Shown here: in pieces, positions 11,920 through 23,880 of the stretch | How positions within the stretch are numbered: position 1 is the first letter of the stretch | How the letters are laid out: every line of letters starts with the position of its first letter | DNA from: Pteria penguin | Lineage: Eukaryota > Mollusca > Bivalvia > Pterioida > Pteriidae | Reading direction: 5' to 3' | NCBI GenBank assembly: GCA_035048485.1 | Contig: CM068584.1 | Span: 58,281,739 to 58,345,738 of the forward strand | DNA length: 64,000 nucleotides | The notes under the pieces: model-generated | Seen by the model: the letters and a program-made list of their open reading frames with translations, nothing else | What the model was told of the DNA's origin: nothing | The model's database searches: none | Position numbers and translations under genes: made by a program

Positions 11920-12425
11920 TTCTAACAAACTTTGTTAAAACAACCAATGGGGTTTGCAATTTCTATGCTAATTTGAATAAAGCCCTAAATTACTGGTTCC
12001 TCGTAACAAAGAAAATATACATCTATGGAAGACTAACTTTGTATGCCCCCATCAGGGAGATGCCTTCACCATATACGTGAAATATTCGTGGTGTGACGTT
12101 CAACAAAAATCAATCAATCTATAATGTAAGTGCATCCCCTTAGAGGCCACGTCAGATTCACCTAGTTCCCCTCGGTCATTGACTCCTGAATCAACTTGTT
12201 TCTTCTCTAATCTATGTGCGTTCCGATTGAGGTCACGTTCCCGGGTTAGCAACAGAAACGAAACATGCAGGGTTTTATGTATTATTATTTAAATGTTCTT
12301 TTTTCATATCAAACTTTGTTAAACAACCAATGGGTATGTAAAGTGTCTATGCTAATTTGAATGAAAGTCTGTTGGTTCCTGGGAACATAAAAAATATACA
12401 TTTATAGAAGACTGAACTTTGTAGG
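11920..12425. repeat. Direct repeat pair upstream of the small gene, with a SINE tail between
   Basis: About 120 bp at 11920-12040 (AACTTTGTTAAAACAACCAATGG ... AGACTAACTTTGTATGC) recur diverged at 12305-12425. Both copies lie just upstream of the small gene on its strand. Between them, about 12048-12120 is the 3' tail of a bivalve SINE (TATACGTGAAATATTCGTGG, CAATCAATCT). The repeated block may be a duplicated promoter region. Confidence 0.6.
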
Positions 12426-14579
12426 CGTTCCGTAGCAATGAAGGGTTTGACATCTAAATTGTTATACCATATCAAAAAATCTTGGAAAGAACGCATTCCT
12501 TCCTCTCTCCATATTCTTTGGCAAAAGCACTGTAGAAACTCGTGAGGAGGAAGTTGTGGGTGATCTAGCTTGTCTTAGCTGTCAAACCAATCGTAACAGA
12601 AATACCCTTTGTTTTCTTCGATTTCGTAGGCTTTTAGAAATTTGGCGTAAGACATTCCGGGTGCGAGAAAATGAGTTGCATCTAAAAATTTCCAAGTTGG
12701 AGAAGACATACAGGCATATTCGTTGTTCCGTTTCACGACAAATAAGCCTTGGGATTCTTCCATACATAGGTGTCTTGCAAAATTTCTTTTTATCAGGTTT
12801 AGGTCGTACTGTGCAGAATTGAATCCCAAAACTGGTACTTGATGCATGTAACCCTTTAATTCTCCATATAATGAGTTCAAAAGGGTGTCTTTGTCTTTCT
12901 TAGGAATATCCTGTAAATCGTTATCTTTTTCTTCTTTCGTCCATTTCTTCCTCTTTGTTCGGAGTATTTTCCTTATCATTTCCTTGAGAAGTGTCATTGC
13001 CCAGCCCCACTTTTCCCCTGCGAGTCCTGCAACGCATTCGGCAATGTCGTGCATTACTTCTATCATTTCTGACACCCAAGTTGTCCAGATTGGACGTTAC
13101 GATGCATCATGGTTCCATGTGACCAGGCACATTACTGCAGATGGACACGCTGATGGGTACGTGTTTTTGCGTCCATTTTAAATGTCTAGAATTATCTTGT
13201 ACGTTTTGTAACATGGCCTCAAAATCGAAAACGATGAACCAAGGAAATGTTCGATCATGAGCGGGTACCGTGATGTTGTATTCCATCAGTTTCTCTATCG
13301 TTTTAGATGGTGTATGGAAGCCCCCTGGGTACACGAATTTGGTTTTCTTACTACAAAGGCGCTAGTGACGCGTGAGCTTGTATGATGTAGCGAAATGACG
13401 ATCGCAGGTCTGACATTGATAGAAGGTTTCTCCTTTATGTGATCCGCGTCCTAAAGGAAAAGTAGTGTGATATACGGTGAACCAATACGTTGGTGACAAG
13501 AACAGGAATCCGGTTAGTATTGGGTCTTGTACGTAATAATTCAGCCATCATATTCATTTCTTTTAGATATGGTTTGTCCAACACTACAACGTTTCCGTAT
13601 AGTTTAAAATAACGATAAGCTCTATTTTGAAGTATTACACCAAAGACAAGGTTCAGTTGAAAAGCACTCTACTCCCTGTCATAGATATCGTGAATGGCAG
13701 ATTAAATGTGGATTTGGACATCGAGGGCCGTCGGGAATTATAATGTCTTTTCGACGTTTCATAATGACTGGCTTCGTGAGATCCCAGATTAGATTTATTT
13801 GAACAAAGTCTCCCGCACTGTCCACATTCGAATATTTGACAGGACCTCTCATGTTTTGTATTATCATTTTTATATTTAAATTGTCGACCGCATTTGTCAC
13901 ATGTAAAATGTTTGTCCGAATGCTTGGCCTTTTTTGGTGCCTCGTCAACGTACTCTTACAGCTAAATACATGAACGCAGTCTTTGTACTGGTGGATTGAT
14001 TCTTTCTTTTTGCCCTGACAAGATTTCTTGTGTCGCGTTTTTGCACATCTGTATTTGAACTGTTTACCACACAGTTAAATCGTTGGTCGGAATGTTCTGC
14101 TTGTTCGTGTCGGACCAACCTTTTCTCATTTTCAAATCTTTTGTGGCATACCATATATGCAATTTTTTGCTCTTCATCCGGAATCCAATCGTCAAAGATC
14201 TGAAATAACATAATGAAAATTGTCTACATAGGTTTTCGATCACACTAGATTTTAGGCTGAAATTGTTTAATATTTCATTTCAGTTTTGGTAATTGTTTCG
14301 GTTGACACTATCCAGGCAGAAGACGCTTACTCATTCGAACACTATGTCTCATCTCTGAATCCCGTGAGTCTATAAAGACCCAATATGGTATATTGTAGTG
14401 AGTGTCACAATGACTGCCCCTTATGGTACTTGCGTGTTGCATTAAGTCGTTAATACGTAATTACTAATATCAAATATATATCATTCTACCTGACTTTCGA
14501 TCTCGTGTAACTCTTGATGTGCAATCAACTCATCTATGTTATCAAACGTCTCATAACAATATACGCATGGTTTTGACAT
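12420..14579 (-). pseudogene. Family B DNA polymerase, N-terminal half with C2H2 fingers (Polinton-like copy 1)
   Basis: The reverse strand starts with a 30-codon exon (14579-14490; acceptor CCAG, donor CAG|GTAGAA) encoding a C2H2 finger. A second exon begins at 14199 after CAG, in phase, with further finger-like segments that drift across frames down to about 13680. The exonuclease domain follows: FDFEA near 13210 (Exo I) and GFNSAQYDLNLIK near 12810 (Exo II). The block ends YDWFDS with a stop at 12575, with shifted-frame continuation to about 12420. The palm domain is absent. The order matches protein-primed polymerases (DNA_pol_B_2) of Maverick/Polinton elements. Several frameshifts and stops make it a relic; 12575-13075 is the longest intact stretch. 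Confidence 0.6.
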
Positions 14580-15417
14580 TCTGGAAATAATAAATAAAAT
14601 AATCATATGCAATTAGTTAAAATTCCAAATTTCGATATTATTATTATTATTAAATACTGAGGATTTCATATTATTGATGTGTGTTACATGTGCACCATGA
14701 ACGTTCGTAGATTTCAACATAATGCAAACAACGAGAGTCTTATTGCTACACGGTATAAGAAGAGCGATAACTCATATCGATGGTTGTTCTAACATATGTT
14801 TCAAAGGGCGCCGTACTCCGTAAAACGTATTATTGTTGACGCGGAGTTAATTTGTTTGAAAGTGTTTAGCAGGCATAGCTCTATTGATAAATATCGGGAG
14901 CGATGGAGCAGACGTGTTTTCAGAGCATGGTAAATGTATCACGGTCAAAGCTTTTAAACGATTTGATTTTTTCATATGAAAATTGTCCGCTGCAGATGTG
15001 TAACATGAACACGTAATACCTCGGAGCACAAAGAAACCCCTACAAATATCTATCTTCCATATATTTTCAAGCGTAATGCCATCAGCAATTAGTGGAAAGC
15101 GTTGTGGTTTACGTAGCTCAGTCTGTCGTACATGTAATAATAATGATAATCTTTCTGAGCAGCTTTTACACAGTTACAATATTTTGTAATTCATGATACT
15201 TATCTTATCTCTCAATAAGTTAATGTGTTTTCAAGATGCCAGAAATATCTCTAATAAGATAGCTCATAGAAATTTTAGTCCATGATTTTATTCGTGAAAA
15301 GAATTTTGTTTATAGCTTCATATAGTTGTGGTAAAAACGAAGTTACAGGTACTTCTTTCAGCTGAATTTAAATATAAATAATATAAATAAAAAAATCAAG
15401 TATAATTATACAAGACG

Positions 15418-15848
15418 TCATATTGTGGACATCAAACAGGCTCCTCTCTGCATTTTTTGCACTTCCATGCCTCGGTGGTGATAATGGCCAAATGTTTTTA
15501 TCCATTCATTACGTCTGATGGGTTTTCCAATGTCTGTGTCATTGAAGGCATTTACAATTGAACTTCTATATGCTCGGGAGAAAACTACATCATTTTTACT
15601 CGGCAAGTTTAGTAATATTGACTGCTGTAATTAATGACCCCAGTGCTGAACAGTTTATCTTGTGTGTTTACGTATTTCCCTTTATCATTTTTATATGAGC
15701 TGCACATACCACTCCTCTTTTCTGGAGACCTCATTACCTTTCCGATGTTCACCTTGGAGGTTTTGAATTTTTTAGAGCAGTTCTCGTGAAATGTTTGTTT
15801 CTGGCGTGACGTAACCTGGCAACTTTTCCAGTAAATGTGTCCGTGCAA
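15418..15848 (-). CDS. Two short basic ORFs of unknown function
   Basis: Consecutive reverse-strand frames (15848-15609, 79 codons; 15606-15418, 62 codons) are Lys/Arg-rich. They lie between the two polymerase relics. They could be a decayed accessory gene of the Polinton-like element, but I see no family motif. Confidence 0.2.
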
Positions 15849-15987
15849 AATATGAACGGTACAGACTATGAACTCGAGGGAAGTAAACGTTGATGTTTGT
15901 CCTAGAGTGCTAAGATGGATTTGTTAGCCATGGTAGATGATTCAAGGCTAACATCAAGACGAGTCAAATAGGATTGGCAGCTTTCAG

Positions 15988-16176
15988 TATGATTTTTCTG
16001 GTGTTAATATGTACGGGGAAATAATGAACGTGGCGTTAATGAACCGAAATCACGAGAATCGGCCGCCGGAATTGTGGAATTTTAGAGAAAAATTTCACTT
16101 GACCTTTGGTGTAGATAAAACGTCGGCGACCTGGATTTCATGTTTTCTGGACGATTTCTGTGAGTTTAATAAATGA
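15988..16176 (+). CDS. Candidate terminal exon on the opposite strand to the Polinton genes
   Basis: After a CTTTCAG acceptor (ending 15987), a 62-codon plus-strand frame runs to TGA at 16174-16176. It is rich in aromatic and Asn residues (MYGEIMNVALMNRN near its start). It is too short to be listed by simple ORF size and has no obvious homologue. A short ATG-led segment at 15914-15969 could be an upstream exon. Its position fits an oppositely oriented gene of the element. Confidence 0.25.
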   Translation, partial: YDFSGVNMYGEIMNVALMNRNHENRPPELWNFREKFHLTFGVDKTSATWISCFLDDFCEFNK

Positions 16177-16687
16177 TATGTATTGCTAACAGTAAAGCAT
16201 TGTATATGAAGTGGAAGATAGACGCTTTATTCAACTGTCTTGAGTTCTTTACAATTGGATTGGGTAGGTTTTAAACAAAAAGCTCACATAACATGATTAC
16301 TTAGAATCAGAATGTTTCAAATTTACTTCAACGTTTCTAGAATTACGCATCATTATGTTTAAATTGAACTTGCATATCAAATGAATTTGATTTAGCTGGA
16401 ACTTTTAAATCAACATTTTTCTACCTTTATTTTAGATTGAGATTTTACAAAATTCAAACTGTCCTGTTTTGATGACTTCTTATATTATATCAAAGTTTAA
16501 TACACAATAAAGGAAATTGGTAACTTGCTGTATATACAACTAGAGATAATGCTGATTAACGTATGTTTCAACTCAATAAACCAGTACTACATGTCTTATC
16601 ATTTCCATTGAAATTAAACAGTACGAACATATCATTGGTTAGCTTAAACTGTGCGTGAAGTTTTGAATAAAATAATCTCCTGTTCTG

Positions 16688-19080
16688 TCATCCGCCTTTG
16701 AGGAGTGGGGGTTGCTTAGCTTCCAAAAAGGCTTTAAGTTCTGTATGAAAACACATTTTCGTGCGGAAGGAGCATTCTCTCATTTCTACCACCTTATATC
16801 CTTGAGATTTTAGAAAAGTGGTAGTTGCTACCGTCTTCTTGGCTCTTTTAGATGCCGTGGTCTCCCACTTCTTTTTGCCTTGCTGCGAGTTTGTCATCCA
16901 GCATCGATGCCCATGCCAGTAACATCCGTGAAATTGGGAAACCGTTTTGGTCTTTTCGTCGTGTCCGTCCACGGGATAGGGACCGATCTTCTTTTCTTTG
17001 CCTTGATTTAGATTGTGTTTGATATCGAGACCTTGTGTAGAATTTAACCAGTCCATCCAGTGGTAAGGAATCATGTACTTTTCTTTTTTCTCTGGTATGA
17101 ATTGATTGTTCACATCGCGACGGATGAACGGTCCAGTTGGCATAGGTTGGCCGATACAGTACAAATAAAAGGCATTGGCATCAAATCCAACGATTCTCTG
17201 ACATAGATTAGTGGGTTTGTTTCTAATGTTGGTCACTCCGACCTCGTGGTATCGATTAAAAATGATGGAGGGACCTCCGATGATGTTCTCTTTAATCGTA
17301 TCGTAGAGATCTTTATTATCTTCGTCATACAATGCAAATGAAGCGCCGGTATCCTTGCCGCATTCAAACAACATGCGTCGAGCTAGACCAGGTACAGATA
17401 TGGTCACTTTGAATATGTCAATGTTGCGCTGAAAATAATATCGTTGAAGGTTTTCAACGCCGTGACAAAGGGTTCCACATCGAGGTTGTTGTACCAGATA
17501 AGGAAATCGTGGAATGTGTGCATGTTGATTTCCTCCCAAACATACAGCATAGTCTTCGTCTGAGATATTCGTGTCTTTCAATGAGCTGTAAAATGTTTCC
17601 CGTGGTGGGAGGGTTGGGTAATCCAATTTGGTGACGTCATCAAACCACTCGTAAGGAAAGTATCCCTTATCTTCTGTAACATCAACGGCTTTGGGGAATT
17701 TAGCGTAATTGACGCCCGGAGAGAGATGAGAGGTGATATCAAGAAATTTGAGTGTATCAGTGGCTAGACAGGCATATTGATTGTGACGTTTAACGATAAA
17801 CATTTTATTGTCGTGTAATTTTAAATGTTTGGCCACGTAAGATTTAATGAGATTAAGGTCATATTTAGACGATTTAAAGCCAAGACAGATCATCTGTTTA
17901 CAATAAGCTTCAAAATCATTTTCCAGTTATCTTTTCCAGGAAATCTGATAACTGATCAGCAGTTAGTAGATTAGCGTCATCATAGCTTTCTTCTCCATAG
18001 CCTCGCGGCGGTGTGTAATATTGCTCTGGATGTTGGATCATGTTCTCCATTTCATCAAAGACGTCTTTGAACTTTTGACGCGCCAGTTCTAATCCCTTGG
18101 TCGCTATCTCTTCTATATAATCGACCATTTTCCCACCAGTGAGTCGATGTTAGAGTTCACGATGCAGTGAGGCTTTGTATGCCCGTTCACATTGGAGCAG
18201 ATACTGACAGATATGGGTACGTGTTTGTGGGTACAGGTCAATTTCTCGCTGGAATCGTCTTGGACTGGAAGTAATATGGCTTCAAAATCATACACCAAAC
18301 CAGGGAAATATCCTTCGATGTTCTGCAATGTGGATGTTGTAACTTTCCATGACATCAAAGATGGTGCGTGGGGCTGTATAAAATCTTCCAGGAAACTAAT
18401 GTTTTGTACGGCCTTGACACGTGCGTTGATGACGTTGCATATTGTCTACCCTTCAAAAATGACGCTCGCAGATTCGGCATTGATATTTTGCGGCATACGT
18501 GTTGAAATTACAAATGTACAAGAGATGATGTTCATACATGTTGAGGAACATGGTATCTTTGTAGTGACACATGGACTTGTAAACCGATTTTGCTGCTCCG
18601 TCCACCTGTAATTCATAAATATTAACGTTTATTTTAAAACATTTTTCAAATAGCGCCATCTGGTCTAGGTTTACTCCTTCAAAGTCGTCTACAGTGTTGT
18701 GCGTCAGGTGGTCATTTTTATTTGCTTATTCCACCCATCTCTGTAAAAACCTTTGGTATTTGGGTCCAATTCTACACGCCCGTGATAGTGTGTAGTCAAG
18801 CATCGAAATGCGCAGAGATTGTCGTCGTAGGGTTGATTTTTGCTATCCTTATGGAGTGTACAAATAACCTTTGAAGATGTTATGCAATTGGATAGATGTA
18901 AGGGTGCACCCAATAAATAGTTTAAATGATAGAGACTGAAGTGTACATTAGTAACCAGAACAGGCTTCCATTTGGTGTTGGGTCGTTGTTGCATGATGTA
19001 ATTAACGACATTAAATCGATCTAATCTCTTGCGTAATTTTGTCAAGTCATGGCAGCGACTTACGTAAATGGGGCGGGGAA
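16688..19080 (-). pseudogene. Family B DNA polymerase, N-terminal half (Polinton-like copy 2)
   Basis: Reverse-strand pieces follow the order of a protein-primed polymerase. First is a block with RPNTKWKPVLVTNVHFSLYH (about 18990-18930). Then come DDNLCAFRCLTTHYHGR (about 18810), a segment with a Cys pair (KYQC, ICERHF, near 18460), and YDFEA (Exo I, near 18280). A clean 401-codon stretch (17893-16688) has GFKSSKYDLNLIK (Exo II) and ends just before the palm. Stops and frameshifts separate the pieces upstream of 17893. The missing palm lies about 3 kb away on the wrong side (20930-19626). Confidence 0.65.
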
Positions 19081-19088
19081 AGAGGGAT

Positions 19089-19319
19089 TCATTCGAATGG
19101 GGAATGAAAGATCGATATTCCCCAGTCTCCGTGTTGACCATGGTCAAATAAGTGTTGATGAATACCGTAGCAATACAGGATACGATCGGGTGGATCTTCC
19201 CCGTACACCCGGTTGAGGTTATGTAATAATCTATATACATATCGGGTTATCCCGCTTCCAGTATGACCACACACACACATACTGGAACACGGTAATAACT
19301 GTAACATTACGTCATTCAT
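19089..19319 (-). pseudogene. Polinton-like packaging ATPase, 5' fragment (copy 2)
   Basis: From ATG 19319 the frame gives the N-terminus of the same ATPase as copy 1, with CVCGHTGSGIT and DPPDRILYCYGIHQ. The Walker A lysine position reads isoleucine, which should abolish ATP binding. Homology stops near 19100 and polymerase N-terminal sequence begins at once, so a deletion or rearrangement joins the two. The ~240 bp upstream (19320-19560) align with the same region of copy 1. Confidence 0.6.
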
Positions 19320-19625
19320 GTTTTTAAAGTCAGAGAGTAGAGCGTAGCCACATGCAGGGATTGATAAATTATTTCAGCTTTCTCCCTATTTAAAGATTAT
19401 TTGACGATAGAGGTAACCACGACGATGTAAACTATCAACATCCGAAAAAAAAAATGACGAAATCAAAATTCAGTAACGAGGTTCCCTAAAACGCCTAATG
19501 GTGATTTGTATCACGTCTCCCTTCAATAGTCGTGATGTGACTTGCTCCTCTTTATAACAATATTGCTTGTTTTATATATGGCATAAGACCCCTAATAATT
19601 TCAATATTCATCCTCACGAGAGAGA

Positions 19626-20930
19626 CTAACAGTTTGCCAGGTCATGGTCCATCTCATTGTTCGACTCCATTTCCGCCTCATATACTTCAGCTCCCTCCTC
19701 CTGATCGTCGACTTCCATGACTTCGTTCGTACTTGGACACAATTTTAATTTCAATGGCACAGTTGTCCGACCGTCGTCCAGAACTTTCCTTTTGCAGTAA
19801 AAGTATGAGAATCCGTTTCTATTTTGTATATAAGTATATATTGTATTGTTGCGGGCTCGGAATCCGGTATTAGTACCAGATCCCGGTTTGTGCGTTTTTA
19901 GTACCAGACGAAAGGCTGCCAAAGGGGCTACCACGTTCTTTTTACTGACACCCTTAGAACTAATTTTTTTCTCCAAAAAAAAACGTTTGTTTTACCGACT
20001 GTAGACACCTTGGTTTCAATCTTTTGGTTTGTGCAGTAGTCTGCTGGCTGTTAGAATGGTGCTTTTCTTGCTCACGATGTATGTTTTAGAACATATACTA
20101 ATCATGGTGTCTCCCTGGTATTTGAAAAGTCCCGGGGTTCTCTTGTCAAATTTAATGTGATTGGCAGCAGGTACGAGGTAACCAATGATCTTTACAGTCG
20201 GCTTCGATCGTTAAACCAGGACGACAGTACCCCTCTAATCCTCGGAGGTACTTTGTCTTCATTTCCGGTTTAATCGCGGACATGAAGTCGGGTGCAGCCA
20301 GAGCCATGTAGGCAGAGTCGGTGTCCATCTCGCAGTACTCGAAATCGGACCGGTCTACAAATTTGTCTAAAAAACCATAATAAAATTGCAACATGTGTAG
20401 TTTCGCATATTGCAGAATGAAATAGCCTATTTGGACTGCTAACTTAAGGCGTATAGTGATCTTTGCCTTTTCTATCTTGTAGTATTCTTTGTCCAGCTGC
20501 GTCAAATTTTTTGAACTGTGGAAGGTTGGCTTCCATCATAGCAGGTCCGTCACCTTGGACATAAATGGTGTCATGAAATTTCTCTTGATCCATAATGGTG
20601 GATCCAAAACCAGAGTTACCTTCTAATTTCCTGGTGTCAGCGATGATGGCTTTAGAAGGATCGACATCACCAGCTCGGCGTGAGTCGCTGACGTCATGGA
20701 CAAATTGCTGAAAACAACGCGTTGGGGTATACTCGACAGTTTGATAAATTTTTGTAACCTCAAGTCCATGCTCCAAATACCATTTGAGAAGAGGTGTGGC
20801 CATTAACATTTTCTTTGCCTGCATTCCCCCTACGAGTAAACACCTAGGTTTTGTGGACAGCTTCACGTGCTTTTGCATGTGATCTCCAATGACGTCTAGT
20901 GGTACGTCTGAAGTACAAAAATGGGAAACA
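19626..20930 (-). pseudogene. Family B DNA polymerase, palm and C-terminal half (Polinton-like)
   Basis: The reverse strand begins near 20930 (TSDVPLDVIGDH) and carries the core polymerase motifs. KLEGNSGFGSTIMD (near 20610) is motif B, and FEYCEMDTDSAYMAL (near 20330) is motif C with its paired aspartates. The C-terminal segment (19976-19626) ends in an acidic tail. Frame changes at about 20505 and between 20152 and 19976 break it. With 16688-19080 it would make one polymerase, but on this strand the C-terminal half lies upstream of the N-terminal half. Confidence 0.65.
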
Positions 20931-22560
20931 TCTCTTGAAAGTATTTATATGGTGTCAATGTGCGCTATACAATTGTTTTCTCCGGATATACTTTTCTGTT
21001 AAAGCAAGCTCTACACACGTCCTTGACTGAGTGATGTCTTTAAACTGCCATTTAGGTGATTACGGCACCGCACATTTCTCAAATATATGCCATCTCTTCC
21101 ATTTCTTTAATTTGAATGAATGACTTTGTGTTCTGTATTCTCAATATGATCGTCAGAACTAACAATTGGTATTGCGCAAGTGTGTAATTGTAACATCACT
21201 GAACATGTTGAATGATGAGATCATATTTCCAATAGAATAAAGTCAGAAAGGACGTTCACCTTAATTTTGCACAGTTAAGTGACTTCTAATTTAAAGGACC
21301 CATGTTATATACTAAGCAAGGTATTTGTCGTTTATCCCGTGTAATTTTGAAAGAATACATCGTTGGTATTTTTTGTCCAGATAAATTTTTTGTTTATCAT
21401 AAGCATTTCCAACCATTCTTTTTTTCTCCTACATTTTAAATGTATGTTTCGATTTCATACAAAATTCATATAATTACCTTCACACCTATTTCCTCACGCT
21501 ACACCGTCTCTCGTGTATATATATTTTCCACCACACTGATCATTCTTTGTTCCTTCTTCATTCATGCATTATATCATTTACCTTTAAAATTCCGATCATA
21601 CATCGTCGGTTGTTTTCCGATACAAAGAGATCTACTTTTTCAGTACACACACCCTCTTTATTTATCCCCATCCCTCCCTTCTATATGGCTTTATATTTAT
21701 AATAAGGATATGTCGGTAGAAATGGTTGATGTACGTCAATAGGGGTATTCACTCGTCTCCGACTTGATGAGGGGATCCAATCCCCTTTCTAGTACCCCCG
21801 TGCTCAGGCGTCTATGACGTACGTTTCCTTATTTGTATGCCCATATGAGGAAAAAGGGGTAGGACAATGGGAAAGAATTTCTTTGTTTGAAACCCATATA
21901 TGGACAAAGGGGCGGGGCGATCAGGGATAGCCAAAATTTACCCGAAAAACTTATCCCATGGATTCAAAACAGTCGCTATACACTACTGCTGGATACGCCA
22001 GTACACCTGGAATACACAGTTACCTTTAAATAGTACCATAAACGTCACGGCTGAAGATCAAACCGTGAAGTGTATGTTTGTCGCAAAGTTCTATCTTAGG
22101 GCCCAAAAAATAATTGTGTTTCCTATAACCCGACCGTCCGTTTTTACCCCCAACCCCCCGACTCAAGTTTTTTTTTTTCAAGAAAAATATCGGGATCAAC
22201 ATGACCAAAAAATGAGATTGCATCTTACAAACAACACAGGTTTCAAATTTGCAGCAAGCAACTGTGCTTGATGTAATATGTAGTAAACCAGGACAACATT
22301 AGACAGACATCCCAGCCTGTACAACCTATCTGAGTAGTAAAAAAAGTCGACCTACCGACCCTTAAATTTTCACCCATGTTTTTTTTTTTTTTGTATATAT
22401 TTATGTATAAACTTTTCGATGTTTAATTACCACATTTACATACGTGTGATAATATCGTAACAGACATGGTAAAAAAATCATGACCGTACCCGGAAACCGA
22501 ACAATTGAGCTATCCAGGCCCAATACCCGGCTTCCGTCACAATATACTCAACTTACCTAT
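20931..22560. other. No confident gene; one 123-codon plus-strand ORF
   Basis: Plus-strand 21900-22271 is open for 123 codons (starting MDKGAGRSG) with no motif I recognise. It lies between the polymerase half and the small five-exon gene, so it might be an accessory gene of the element. At about 22480-22540 the reverse strand has a tRNA A-box-like TGGATAGCTCAATTG without a convincing B box. Confidence 0.25.
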
Positions 22561-22753
22561 GCATAATACAATAACATATTGTTTATACATGCGTATGATA
22601 TCCAAGCTATCCGATAATAAAGCGATTTATAGATCCATCAACTAACACGATTGAAACCGAGTAACATTTTATTACACACGTAAAGCTTTAAATTGGGGGG
22701 GGGGGGTTATAAATTTTTTTTTTTATATAAAGTTTATCATTTCTTTATTACAC

Positions 22754-23567
22754 TCAATCATCGTCTTCAACTTTATTCTGGTCTTCTATCATATTTACGA
22801 GCTCTCCCGCCGACACCACATTCCTGAAAATACGTAACATAGGATGCAAAGATTAGACACGTGTATTGTACATAGAATGACATTTCATAAATATCAGACA
22901 TCTTAAACGTAAACGTTGAAATCAAAAGAAATCTTAAATGTAAACTTTGAAAGCAAATGTAGTTTAATATATTTTAATTCTATTCAACTATGCACATGTA
23001 GATACTCACATTGGCCGAAGTAGCGCCGTTACGTTTGGGCTATTTCGCGACTGAGAAGGCTGTACCCAGTCTGGGGGTGTGGTTTCCAAGAAACTGTCTT
23101 CACTAAAAAGATAACGTAAATAAAATATTATTGTTGTAATACTCTAAATGCTAACGGTCGAAATTTTGAGAGAGAGAGAGAGAGAAGTAATTATATGGCT
23201 TCATAATACTGAATAAATTATACTTACGATTCGCTCCCCCATCTAATTCAAATAGAGGGCTACTCCCTGGGTGGCCCTGAGTGTGTCGTCACTGAATTAA
23301 GAAAACGTAAAAGAAATATATATACGATCCAATGTTGCTATAGTAAAAACATGAGAACTGCCACTTAAGTTGTAGTAATGTGATCCGGGTGTAAAATATA
23401 CATTAACATACACAAACAATTTAATTACGTGTGTACCATTGAACACTCCTTCCTCAAGAGAGTGATAATATGATTTGATAATGCTTGATAAATCATACTT
23501 ACGGTTCATTAAATCCCAATACTGGGCTACTTATAGGACTTGATATTTCAATTATCTCGCTTGAAAT
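22754..23567 (-). pseudogene. Small multi-exon gene with SSP-motif exons (copy 2)
   Basis: This is the second copy of the gene at 10995-11857. Exons are 23567-23503 (acceptor TTCAG, donor GTAAGT), 23291-23228 (acceptor TTCAG, donor GTAAGT), 23102-23010 (acceptor TTTAG, donor GTGAGT) and 22823-22754 (acceptor TTTCAG, stop TGA). The last two join in phase and end in an acidic tail (KVEDDD). Exon 1 is uncertain: sequence resembling copy 1 exon 1 lies near 23900-23960, beyond a SINE inserted in intron 1. Exon 3 seems to have lost one base relative to copy 1. Confidence 0.5.
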
Positions 23568-23590
23568 CTGAACGTTTTCTGTACTAATGA

Positions 23591-23865
23591 TTGATTGATT
23601 GATTAATTATTGTTTTACGTCACACCACGAATATTTCACGTATATGGTGACGGCATCTGCCTGATGCGGAACATACACATTTTGACCTTTGCATTGGATC
23701 CACCCGAAGCAGTGAGGGATCTTTAACGTGCCATGCATTCCACGACATGGGGCCTCGGTTTTTACTGTCTCATCCGAAAGACATGACACCGGCATGACCT
23801 GAGCGGGACTCGAACCCCAGCCTCCCGATCAGGAGTCCGACGCGATACCACTAGGCCACGCCGGC
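23591..23865 (-). mobile_element. Bivalve tRNA-derived SINE with 15-bp target-site duplication
   Basis: On the reverse strand it runs from a tRNA-like head (GGCCTAGTGG A box, GGTTCGAGTCC B box) through TCTTTCGGATGAGACAGTAA and CTCACTGCTTCGG to the tail TATACGTGAAATATTCGTGG and a TCAATCAATCA end. The direct repeat TTTCTGTACTAATGA flanks it (23576-23590 and 23866-23880). It sits in intron 1 of the small gene. Confidence 0.9.
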
Positions 23866-23880
23866 TTTCTGTACTAATGA

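Noticed and set aside
18192..18611. 139-codon plus-strand ORF
   Set aside because: It is antisense to the polymerase exonuclease region and has no motif.
22480..22545. tRNA A-box-like sequence on the minus strand
   Set aside because: There is no matching B box at the right distance and no SINE body.
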